Below, in pieces: positions 56,385-64,000 of a stretch of DNA of 64,000 nucleotides (positions within the stretch are counted from its first letter, which is position 1; every line of letters starts with the position of its first letter). Below the pieces are notes generated by a model that saw only the letters and a program-made list of their open reading frames with translations, searched no databases and had not been told where the DNA came from. Location of the stretch: positions 101,896,448 through 101,960,447 of the forward strand of contig NC_084835.1 in assembly GCF_033115175.1 (NCBI RefSeq), written 5' to 3'. The stretch is from Lepus europaeus (Eukaryota; Chordata; Mammalia; Lagomorpha; Leporidae). Position numbers and translations under genes: made by a program.

Positions 56385-56670
56385 AGGAGCAGGTATTTAG
56401 CCTGGCGATTCAGACACTCACACCATACACTGGAGGAGCTGGGTTCAATTCCTGAGATCCTGACTTCAGCTTCGTGTCAGTGCAGACCGTGGGAGGCAGC
56501 AGGAAATGAGCGGCTCAGGTAGTTGGGCCCCTGCCACCCACGTGGGAGACCAGAATTGAGCTCCTGGCTTCTGTCTTCCTTAGCCTAGCTCAGCCCCAGT
56601 CACTGCGGGAATCTGGGGCGTGTACAAGCCGATGGGAGCTGTCAAACCGGGTCCAGTCTTTAAATAAAAC
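56385..56670 (+). repeat. CSINE, older subfamily, close to the POLI promoter
   Basis: 'ggagcaggtatttagcctggcgattcag' head, 'ccgtgggaggcagcaggaaatgag' body, and remnants of a tail at 'ctttaaataaaacaaac'. It lies about 400 bp upstream of POLI exon 1. Confidence 0.8.
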
Positions 56671-56899
56671 AAACAGCACCTCACAAACCTTAACATACTT
56701 GCCATCCCCGTTCGCATGGCCACCTGGAGCTTACCATAACGTGCACCCACACCTGCTCCCCCTGCTCTCACCAAGTCTAGGGCTGGCAATTACATTAACA
56801 GTGGCTCAGGAGGCCGCAGGGATGAACGCTAAACTATGTGGTGCGGACCGAACGTCAAAGCCCTCAAGAAAAAAAAAAAAAAAACGGACTGGGATTTGG

Positions 56900-57062
56900 A
56901 TCGCAGGCACCGGACCGGGATCCCCGGGCCGCGCGTCACTCCGGGAAGCGGGCCGGTTGGCCGCCACACTCGGGCGCGGAGCGGCGGGACTCGGGCCGCG
57001 GTTTCCCCGGAGACCGGGCGGAAGCGGGCGGAAGCCGCCCCGCGGCGCAGAGCGGCTGCAGC
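56900..57062 (+). promoter_or_regulatory. POLI promoter / 5' UTR in a CpG island
   Basis: CpG density rises sharply near 56900 and stays high to about 57480, spanning the 5' UTR, exon 1 and early intron 1. No TATA box. ETS-like GCGGAAG occurs twice (57018-57024 and 57028-57034), and the start codon lies in GCATGGCGAC, a YY1-like context. The transcription start is not defined. The POLI frame is open upstream to 56838, but a poly(A) tract at about 56868-56884 makes translation from there unlikely. Confidence 0.65.
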
Positions 57063-57198
57063 ATGGCGACGCTGGGGGTGGAGTCGGAGGAGGAAGGCGG
57101 CGGCGACGAGGAAGAGGACGAGGCTTGGGCCATGGAGCTGGCGGACGCGGAGGCGGCCGGCGGCTCGCGCGGTGCCTCTCAGGGCGTAAAGGAGGAGG
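57063..57198 (+). CDS. POLI: DNA polymerase iota, exon 1 (end uncertain)
   Basis: POLI is a Y-family polymerase that inserts bases opposite damaged template, notably opposite minor-groove and abasic lesions, in the nucleus. Exon 1 encodes an acidic N-terminus MATLGVESEEEGGG, then MELADAEAAGG, whose Met (codon 24, 57132) is the start of the shorter human form. Both AUGs have good contexts (A or G at -3, G at +4). The product matches the family up to ASQGV. The donor is unclear: exon 2 needs a phase-1 end, but the nearest GT (57186-57187, GGC|GTAAAG) leaves phase 0 and would cause a frameshift. The in-frame option chosen here is GAGG|GTGTGG with GT at 57199-57200, which adds KEE relative to the human protein. 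A GC donor after 57183 is the other in-frame choice. Confidence 0.82.
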
Positions 57199-58485
57199 GT
57201 GTGGCGGGACGCGCGGGCGGGCGCCGCGGCGGCGGCCTCCGGCGCCTTCCGTTTTCCCGGCCCTGCCAAGGGAGGGTTTCCCTGTCCGCCTCGTGGGGCA
57301 TCCCTTGGGGGATGACTTGGTCTCGTAGGTGCACGGTGGGTGGCGTCAGCCCGCCGCCGGCACGTGGAGGACGCGGCCCGACCTTCCCCTCCGAGGGGCG
57401 GCGAGGCGCAGCCGGTCGCGAGCTGCCGGGCCGTGTCCGGTTCGAGAAGTTGAGGCCCTTGTCGGTCTCCTGCTGGGGGCCTGCGATCCGGCCTGGGTTT
57501 GGGCTGGAAGGGATGGCCGGGAAGCCAGGAGGAGGGAGGTTGGAACATTCCCGACCTCAGGTTCCTGCCTCTGGAACCCCAGGGCCTGCAGGCAAACCTC
57601 TGCCTCTCATTCTTTGCATTAGAAAAAAAAAAAAAAAGGAATATTATGGTTACAGAAAAAAAGTTGCAGAGCGATGCCCTTAATTTTAATGTCTTGCATT
57701 ATCTTGGTACGTTTGTCGGAAATAAGAAATCAACATTGGTATAATATTGCTAAGTGGACTACACTGTATTCATGTTACCACTTCTTACCCTAAAGTTCTT
57801 GGCTGTTCCGGCATCCAACTCACCTAGCCTGCCTGATTTAACCTGGTTGAAGAGCCCTACTTGCCTCTGTCAACCCTTCCTCTGCCCATGCATGAGTTAA
57901 AGACTTTTTTTGAAATCCAATAAATAATTGGGTCTTTCCAGTTAGTGAGTGGTGTTGAGCAGTCTCTTAAATCCTGCATGCTTTTCTAGGCGCTGGGGTT
58001 AGCGCGAAACCAGATAATCCTGCTCTCAAGTAGGAGTTAAATAGAGTCCACTGCAACTCACAGGTTGTCCTTTGATGTTTTACTTTGCAGATTTTTTTAA
58101 ATGTAAGGACATGCCACAGTGTAATGTTGGAAATCAACATTTCAACTTTTCTGCCCTGATTTATTCTAAAAGTTAAGATGTACTTCAAAAGGATAGTATT
58201 AGTACTTGCATCATCTATAATGGATCAGGAAACTTTTAGTCAACTATTTTTCTAGCGTGAGAAAAATAACTATGCAAAGAAATGGAAGCGGGATTGAAGC
58301 CCCTACTAAAGATGGAGTTTAAGGTCTTTGTAATTTTTAAATTTTGACAAAACAAATCCAAGAAAAACTTAAAATCACTCTGCAGTCTTCTTTCTTAGAT
58401 ACCATGTCCTAAGAAATTGCCCGTTGCTCGAAGATGATAAGCAGTCTGAATACATTTTTGTATTTCTTTGCATATTGTGCGACAG
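57199..58485 (+). other. POLI intron 1
   Basis: The first 280 bp belong to the CpG island. The rest is AT-rich with a poly(A) at about 57623-57637. No repeat recognised. Ends with TTGTGCGACAG. Confidence 0.7.
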
Positions 58486-58608
58486 TTCATGATCAAGTGG
58501 TCCCAACTCGAACTTCTTCATTCAGAATCATAGTCCACGTGGATTTGGATTGCTTTTATGCACAGGTAGAAATGATCTCAAATCCAGAATTAAAGGACAA
58601 GCCTTTAG
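58486..58608 (+). CDS. POLI: DNA polymerase iota, exon 2
   Basis: 123 bp between GCGACAG and the donor TTAG|GTAATT, phase 1 at both ends. It encodes HDQVVPTRTSSF followed by RIIVHVDLDCFYAQVEMI and SNPELKDKPL. This is the first palm strand of Y-family polymerases: the first Asp of VDLD is the catalytic metal ligand (human D34 in 715-residue numbering), and the Tyr of CFYAQ is the steric gate that excludes ribonucleotides (human Y39). All key residues are kept, so the exon looks functional. Confidence 0.96.
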
Positions 58609-60676
58609 GTAATTCTGGACATTGATGATATTTTTCTTGTGTAATGGTATCATTAGCTATGAGGATGCTTGTATTTTAATGTAGTAACCATATTAAGATT
58701 CTGGAGGCATTCCCTAAAGTGCTGTATGGACAGGCGTCTAGACTTCACTATGAAGTACCAGCTTTATAAGCCTCTTTGAAAAAATGGTGAATCTGAGGCC
58801 AGTAGAGCCAAGCTGAACAAATGAACAAAAAGTAGCAGAAACTTTTAGTCTCCTCATTTGGTCAGTGGCTTAGTTCTTTAGGCAGACTTCTTATTCTCAG
58901 TGTTTGAAATTTTATAAGTCTGTATGTCAAAAACAGCTGGTTTTTTAATCACATCTGGGAGTTGTCACCTGTCCTCCCCATTTTGAAAGTGACAGCTAAC
59001 AAAGTAGTTGAGTGTTAACTCCAAATATTAAAACAGCAAGCTTTCTATAAAAACACAAGTTATCTTTTTAAATGCAAGAAGTTGCACCTTAAAGACCACT
59101 TACAGATAAGCTGGGTTGCTTTAACATTTTTGCCTTTTATATCTTAAATTGGGAAAGATTTTAAAAAGGAAGGATTCTTTGAATTTAAGCCTAAAGAGCT
59201 ATTTTGGTTCACTTGCTGCTACCCTCTTTTGCCTGGTTTAGTTTAATCCCAATTCAACCCAGTTGATTACTGAAGAATAAAGGGATTACTAAATTTTCGC
59301 ATGCCAGAATGAGGCTAGGATTTCTAAGAGTTTTCAAGGGTTTAGCATTAGAGTACCTAAATATTTTCTCCTGAAGGCACTTTTGATTAGTAGCATTGTG
59401 ACATAAGGTGCTTTGTAGATAATACTTAATGAAAGTGTTCTGTGTGATGAAGAAATACAGATGAATTGTTGGAAAGAAAGAGATGTGAGTGTCATAAGTT
59501 TCTTTGAGAAAAATAATCTTTCATTGATAATATATACCCAAAACAGGATAGTGGCGTACGTACAGTAGCAAGTCCATATAATGTAGTTCTGCATTTAAAG
59601 ACTCCTTTTTTCAGTTGAGGAATTTGCAAGTGTGATTTTTCATATAGTTACCTGATGAATCGTAGATTATTATCTTTGACCCAGTGATTGTATTTTTGAG
59701 CATCATCTAATGGATTAATAATGTTATGTACAAATAATGTTTCTTTGCCTTGTTTATAATACCAAAATTTTAGAAACAGGTGTCTTGCATGAAGGGATCC
59801 TTCCTCGTTACAGTATTTTACATATTTTAGATGAATCTTACTTTTATAAGTAGCAAGCACTGTCAACTTGTTTAACACTCTCAAATCAATAGAGTAGGAA
59901 TTTAATGCAGTGTGTAGATGACTGTAATGTAATCATTTCATTAGAGAGCTCATCATAACTCGCAGCTATCTTCTGTAGAAAGGACATAATAAGGACATTT
60001 ATCGCAGAGAGAGCCTCAGAGCCTTAGAGCAATAGTTAGCTATTGCTATAGCACACAGCACTTTGCCCTACATACATTGGCAAGTTGCTGTGAAGATAGC
60101 AATTTTGCAGCAACCAATATTTAATTGTACTCAGTTCTTTTCTTTTTCTTTCTTTCTTTTTTTTTTTTTTTTGGTGAAGTACTTATGAGTTATATGGCAA
60201 TACTGTGATTTTGTAATGTTTGAATAAAATAGGGATTTGATTTACATCTTAGCACTAAGGATTTCATAGACTGTTGATTTGTGGTATTTTAAATTTGAGA
60301 AATAGTTATGATAATTCTTGCTTGTGAATAGTTGATCTCAATATGCAATTTTTATTACTATTACTGTTTTGTAATTTAATTATAACTTTCCTTCTTTCAA
60401 GTAGGCAGAACAATGAAAGATTAAAAGTGGTATATGGAAAAATAATGTGTTAGTATCTTATAAATTGTGTGTGAGAGATTGCTTGAAAATCCGATATTTC
60501 TGCTTTGAAGATTTTTTGATGAATGGAGGCTGTACTTTTTTTTTTTTTAACAGATTTTGTCCTTATTAAAACATTGCATTTTAATTTATGCAGCTATAAT
60601 ATGGAATTAGTAATTGATATTTTAAAATGTTTCTTTAACCCTGCTTGGTTTCCTCATAAAATATTTATTTTTATAG
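58609..60676 (+). other. POLI intron 2
   Basis: About 2.1 kb, AT-rich, notably free of CSINEs. A T/C-rich (CTTT)n run at about 60136-60172 and a T-run near 60537-60549. Ends with TTTTTATAG. Confidence 0.75.
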
Positions 60677-60841
60677 GGGTTCAACAGAAATATTTAGTGG
60701 TTACCTGCAACTATGAAGCTAGGAAACTTGGAGTTAAGAAACTTATGACTGTCAAGGATGCAAAGGAAAAGTGTCCACAGCTGGTGTTAGTTAATGGAGA
60801 AGACTTGACCCGTTACAGAGAAATGTCATATAAGGTTACAG
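60677..60841 (+). CDS. POLI: DNA polymerase iota, exon 3
   Basis: 165 bp from ATAG|GGGTTC to ACAG|GTATAG, phase 1 at both ends, so exons 2 and 3 join in frame. It encodes GVQQKYLVVTCNYEARKLGV, then KKLMTVKDAKEKCPQLVLVN and GEDLTRYREMSYKVT. This is the fingers region: Gln and Lys of QQKY (human Q59/K60) set the unusual template-base geometry, and Tyr and Arg of NYEAR plus Lys of GVKK contact the incoming triphosphate. The sequence differs from human only at scattered positions (e.g. MTVKD for MNVRD). The following exon (ELLEEFSP...) is not in the window. Confidence 0.97.
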
Positions 60842-61111
60842 GTATAGATTATTTGTAATACACATTTTGTATTTTTTACAGGATACCTATTTACTATGTA
60901 AATCTTTTAATAAATATAAAATACCAAATTCCTTTTCCCTAAAACCTTTATTATGGATCTTAGCTACTTTTAAAAATTATCTGAAAAGAATTTTTATATT
61001 GTGAGTAATGTTGACAACAGTATGTGTAGTTGGAAGTAATTGGAACTCTGTCATATCTGATGTTTATGTAAATACCATACAAAATGTAAAACAATTTAAA
61101 AGTAATAAAAT
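60842..61111 (+). other. POLI intron 3, first part
   Basis: AT-rich, no repeat recognised. Intron 3 continues past the window end, and no further POLI exon is seen up to 64000. Confidence 0.7.
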
Positions 61112-61385
61112 GGAGGTGGTCGTTTGGCCTGGCTTGCCTGGGTTCAAGCCTCAGCTTGCCTCCTGATCCCCGACTTCTTGCTTATATGTACCCTGGGAGG
61201 CAGTAAGTGATGGCTCAAATACTTGGGTCTCTGCCACCTACATGTATGGCCCAAATTGAATTCCTCATTTCTGGATTCAGCCTGGTCCAGGCTGGGCTTT
61301 GGAGAGTAAGACATTGAATGGGAGAGTTTTTTTTTTCCTCTGTCCCACAGATAAGTTATAATAATAACATAAATAAATAAAAATC
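61112..61385 (+). repeat. CSINE, older subfamily, in POLI intron 3
   Basis: 'gtggtcgtttggcctggcttg' with the head partly deleted, 'accctgggaggcagtaagtgatggctc' body and a tail ATAAATAAATAAAAATC. Confidence 0.78.
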
Positions 61386-61615
61386 TAAAGAAAGGGAGAA
61401 AATGGGAATGTGTGCCATAAAGAAGTCAGATATTTTAAGTTTAAATGAATTTTGAAGAAGTATGTTCTTGAATGCACTAATGATAGTGGGAGAGGATTCT
61501 GGAATGTTTGCTCAACATAATTAAAAGCTGGTTTCTTAAGAACTATTAGCAAAATAATGAGTATATTAGTCTATTCTTAGATTTTATATGTATAATACAC
61601 TGTCAGTACATTTCC
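61386..61615. other. POLI intron 3, unique sequence
   Basis: AT-rich, no feature recognised. Confidence 0.4.
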
Positions 61616-61629
61616 CTATGCTAAGATTT

Positions 61630-61956
61630 TTTTTTTTTTTTTTTTGACAGGCAGAGTGGATAGAGAGAGACAGAGAGAAAGGTCTTCCTTTGCCGTTGGT
61701 TCACCCTCCAATGGCCGCTGCGGCCAGCGAATCTCGCTGATCCGAAGCCAGGAGCCAGGTGCTTCTCCTGGTCTCCCATGCGGGTGCAGGGCCCAAGGAC
61801 TTGGGCCATCCTCCACTGCCTTCCCGGGCCATAGCAGAGAGCTGGCCTGGAAGAGGGGCAACCGGGATAGAATCCGGCGCCCCAACCGGGACTAGAACCT
61901 GGTGTGCCGGCGCCGCAAGGCGGAGGATTAGCCTGTTAAGCCACGGCGCCGGCCTG
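61630..61956 (-). repeat. Young-type CSINE with 14-bp target-site duplication, minus strand
   Basis: ctatgctaagattt at 61616-61629 and 61957-61970 is perfect. CpG-rich head (GTGCCGGCGCCGCAAGGCGG) intact. It lies antisense within POLI intron 3. Confidence 0.96.
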
Positions 61957-61970
61957 CTATGCTAAGATTT

Positions 61971-62570
61971 GAGTTTGAATCTTGGGTTAGTATTTTTAGT
62001 AAGCTAGAAGAAATTTGAAAATATGTAGAGTTGTCCTTCTAGCTGCAGGTTCTGTATCCACAGATTGAACCAACAATGGATCTAAAATATTTTAAGAGAA
62101 ATTGCATTTGTACTAAACATGTACAGGCATTTTTTTCTTGTCATTGTTGCAGAGACTGTTTAGTATAACAGATATTTATATAACATTTATATTGGTATTA
62201 TCAGTAATCTAAAGGTGATTTAAAGTGTTCAGGAGGATGTGCATTGATTATATGCAAATATGCCTTTTTTTTATAGGGAACTTGAGCATCTGCAGATTAT
62301 GGTATTTGTGAGAGGTGGAAGTGGGGTCCTAAACCGATCTCTTTCAGATGCCTAAGGACACCTATAGTCATTTTTAAACATCAGCTTTGTATTGATTTAT
62401 CTTTTTTACTATGGTTAAAATTTTTCTTTTATTATAGGAGGTTTTAGATGAAAGGGTTAAATATCTATAGCATACAAAGAGCTTTTACATCATAACAAGG
62501 AAAAGAAATCCAAATCCAACAAAAATGGGCAAAAGGTATAAATGGGCAATTGACAAAAAAACTTGATCTG
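61971..62570. other. POLI intron 3, unique or old L1-like sequence
   Basis: 'aaagagcttttacatcataacaaggaaaagaaatccaaatcc...aatgggcaaaaggtataaatgggcaattgac' (about 62476-62560) resembles old L1 ORF2 text. The rest is unrecognised. Confidence 0.45.
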
Positions 62571-62640
62571 TTTCACTCACTATCTTTCCCTCTCTGAGGC
62601 TCTGCTTTTCAAATAAATAAATATTTTTTAAAAGATAAGA
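62571..62640 (+). repeat. CSINE tail fragment
   Basis: 'tttccctctctgaggctctgcttttcaaataaataaatatttttt' is the 3' end of a plus-strand CSINE without its body. Confidence 0.65.
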
Positions 62641-62682
62641 ATAGATAAATATTTTTTAAAAAGTATGAATTTCTTTTCTTTT

Positions 62683-63003
62683 GCTTTTTTGTTTTTAAAG
62701 ATTTATTTGTTTACTTGAAAGGCAGAGTTACAGAGAGGCAGAGAGAAAGAGAGAGGTCTTCCATCCTCTGGTTCACTCCCCAGATGGTTGCAACAATCTG
62801 AAGCCAGGAGCCAGGAGCTTCTTCCAGATCTCCCACATGAGTGCAAGGGCCCAAGTACTTGGGCCATCTTTCACTGCTTTCCCAGCTGCATTGGTAGGGA
62901 GCTGGATCGAAAGTGATACAGCCACTACGGATGCTGGTGCAGCCCAGATGGGATGCTGACGCTCAGGCAGAGGCTTAACCTCCTACACCACAGTGCCCGC
63001 CCC
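62683..63003 (-). repeat. CSINE, minus strand
   Basis: 'tttaaagatttatttgtttacttgaaaggcagag' to 'caccacagtgcccgcccc'. The next 40 bp ('ttcactgctacaccaaatgcctgctcctg') look like the head end of another, older minus-strand copy. Confidence 0.88.
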
Positions 63004-63043
63004 CACACGGACATCTTCACTGCTACACCAAATGCCTGCTCCT

Positions 63044-63296
63044 GTAATTATTAATAGGACCTCCTTTTACTTATTTGGATAATAAATGTGAATTCCCTAC
63101 ATAATGATAGTGTTACCAGTTGTTTTGCTGTTATATCCTGCAGTAGATATTTTCATATAGAATTTTGTCATACTTTTAAGGGAATATCTGTAAGGTTAGT
63201 TCCTAGAAGTTCATTGCTGCATCAAACATTATTTGTAGTTAAAGTTTTGAAAATTGCCATATTTTGTACTTAAGTTAGCCCACTATAGCTTGTGAG
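63044..63296. other. POLI intron 3, ancient L1-like unique sequence
   Basis: 'tttgctgttatatcctgcagtagatattttcatatag...attgctgcatcaaacattatttgtagttaaagttttgaaaattgccatatt' is reminiscent of old L1 on the minus strand. Weak. Confidence 0.4.
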
Positions 63297-63345
63297 GGTC
63301 CCAAGCACAGTCTTACCCACTAGATCAAATGCTTACCCCTACATT
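63297..63345 (-). repeat. Head-end fragment of an older CSINE
   Basis: 'gtcttacccactagatcaaatgcttacccc' equals the reversed head of the older subfamily. The body is absent, replaced by the next copy. Confidence 0.6.
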
Positions 63346-63361
63346 TTTCTTTTCTTTTCTT

Positions 63362-63681
63362 TTTTTTTATTTTTTAAGATTTATCTTATTTATTCAAAAG
63401 GTAGTGTGAGAGAGAATAGACCATCACTGTTTACTCCCCAAATAGCCACAGTGACAAGGATGTGGCCAGGCTGAAACCAGCAGCTTGGCACTCCATCCAG
63501 GTCTCCCACATGGGTGGCAGGGACCCAGGTACTCGGGCTGCCTTCTGCTGCTTTCCCAGGCGCATTAGCAAATAGCTGGATTGGAAGTGGAGCCGCTGGA
63601 GCTGGAGTCAGACTAGCTCCAGTATGGGATGTCAGCCTTGCAGTTGGTGGTTTAACCCACTGTATCACAACGCTGCCCCCT
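63362..63681 (-). repeat. CSINE, minus strand
   Basis: 'tttttaagatttatcttatttattcaaaaggtagtg' to 'gtatcacaacgctgcccc'. Intermediate divergence. Confidence 0.87.
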
Positions 63682-63778
63682 CAACACATTATCTTTAATT
63701 CCATTTTCTGTGATCTTTTTGAAACCCTTTCATGTATGAGAATTGATAGTCTTTTTGAGTTTATTTTAAATCTTGCTT

Positions 63779-64000
63779 CAGGGCAGGTGTTTGGCCTAGT
63801 GGTTAAACTGTCATTTGGGATGCCTAGGTCGCATTTCAGAGTTTCTGTTTTGGATCCTAGCTCCTTTCCTCATCCCAGCTTCCTGCTAATGTGCATCCTG
63901 GTAGGCAGAAGGTAATGGCATAACTAGTTCATCCTGCCCATACATTTGGGAAACCCAGATCAGGTTCTCAGTGCCTGGCTTCAGCCTGGCCCACCCTAGC
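63779..64000 (+). repeat. CSINE, older subfamily, cut by window end
   Basis: 'agggcaggtgtttggcctagtggttaaac' head and 'catcctggtaggcagaaggtaatggc' body. The tail lies beyond the window. Confidence 0.82.

Noticed and set aside
10136-56900. Search for an undescribed gene or system between MBD2 and POLI.
   Set aside because: Everything recognisable is repeat-derived; the unique stretches show no coding signature, CpG island or conserved domain by inspection.
56829-57744. Long frames on both strands around POLI exon 1.
   Set aside because: The same GC-rich artefact. Only the frame containing MATLGVESEEE matches POLI, and its extensions upstream and past exon 1 are not supported.
58400-58485. 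Alternative POLI exon 2 acceptor at TTCTTTCTTAG (58399) and an in-frame ATG at 58434.
   Set aside because: The sequence between does not resemble any POLI protein known to me, whereas GCGACAG at 58485 fits the conserved HDQV start.
1758-63668. Dozens of 60-130 codon frames with motifs such as WLLASD, PGARSFF or ALCCGLGKQW.
   Set aside because: They all recur because they are translations of CSINE copies, not genes.
1-64000. Search for tRNA genes, given many B-box-like GGTTCNANTCC motifs.
   Set aside because: All B-boxes examined lie in CSINE heads, which are tRNA-derived but do not fold as full tRNAs.

Overview
The window is vertebrate, almost certainly lagomorph, nuclear DNA (rabbit, or a close relative such as hare). 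The diagnostic feature is about fifty copies of the tRNA-derived lagomorph SINE usually called CSINE or the C repeat. They have a tRNA-like head with a B-box-type GGTTCNAGTCC, a body reading like GCTCCTGGCTTCGGATC, and a CT-rich tail ending either in (AAAT)n or in CTGCCTGTC plus poly(A). Two recognisable host genes sit head to head about 47 kb apart. This is the MBD2-POLI arrangement known from human 18q21.

Positions 1-9245 are intron 1 of MBD2 (minus strand). Exon 1 of MBD2 (coding part 9246-9805) and its promoter lie in a CpG island of about 1.1 kb ending near 10135. From there to about 56900 the sequence is intergenic. It holds CSINEs of several ages (some nested), two L1 3' ends that look lagomorph-specific, older L1, MIR/L2, hAT-type and ERVL/MaLR-type relics, one well-preserved solo LTR (48963-49488), simple repeats and stretches of unrecognised AT-rich sequence. 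A second CpG island near 56900-57480 carries the POLI promoter and exon 1. POLI exons 2 and 3 follow at 58486-58608 and 60677-60841, and intron 3 runs off the window end.

MBD2 is a methyl-CpG-binding repressor of the NuRD pathway; POLI is a Y-family translesion polymerase. Nothing in the sequence ties their functions together, and they do not share a promoter. All other short reading frames examined fall in repeats, in GC-rich frames overlapping MBD2 or POLI, or in AT-rich unique DNA without coding signs, so they are not annotated as genes.

I found no evidence of an undescribed biological system. The points worth a second look are: a frame conflict at the POLI exon 1 splice donor; weak/strong AUG contexts plus an overlapping upstream frame in MBD2; a lengthened glycine repeat in MBD2; a minisatellite grown out of a CSINE tail; a perfect 18-bp inverted repeat; an unidentified ~290-bp insert; and the solo LTR. 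Names of ancient repeat families are from memory of consensus sequences and were not checked by alignment.
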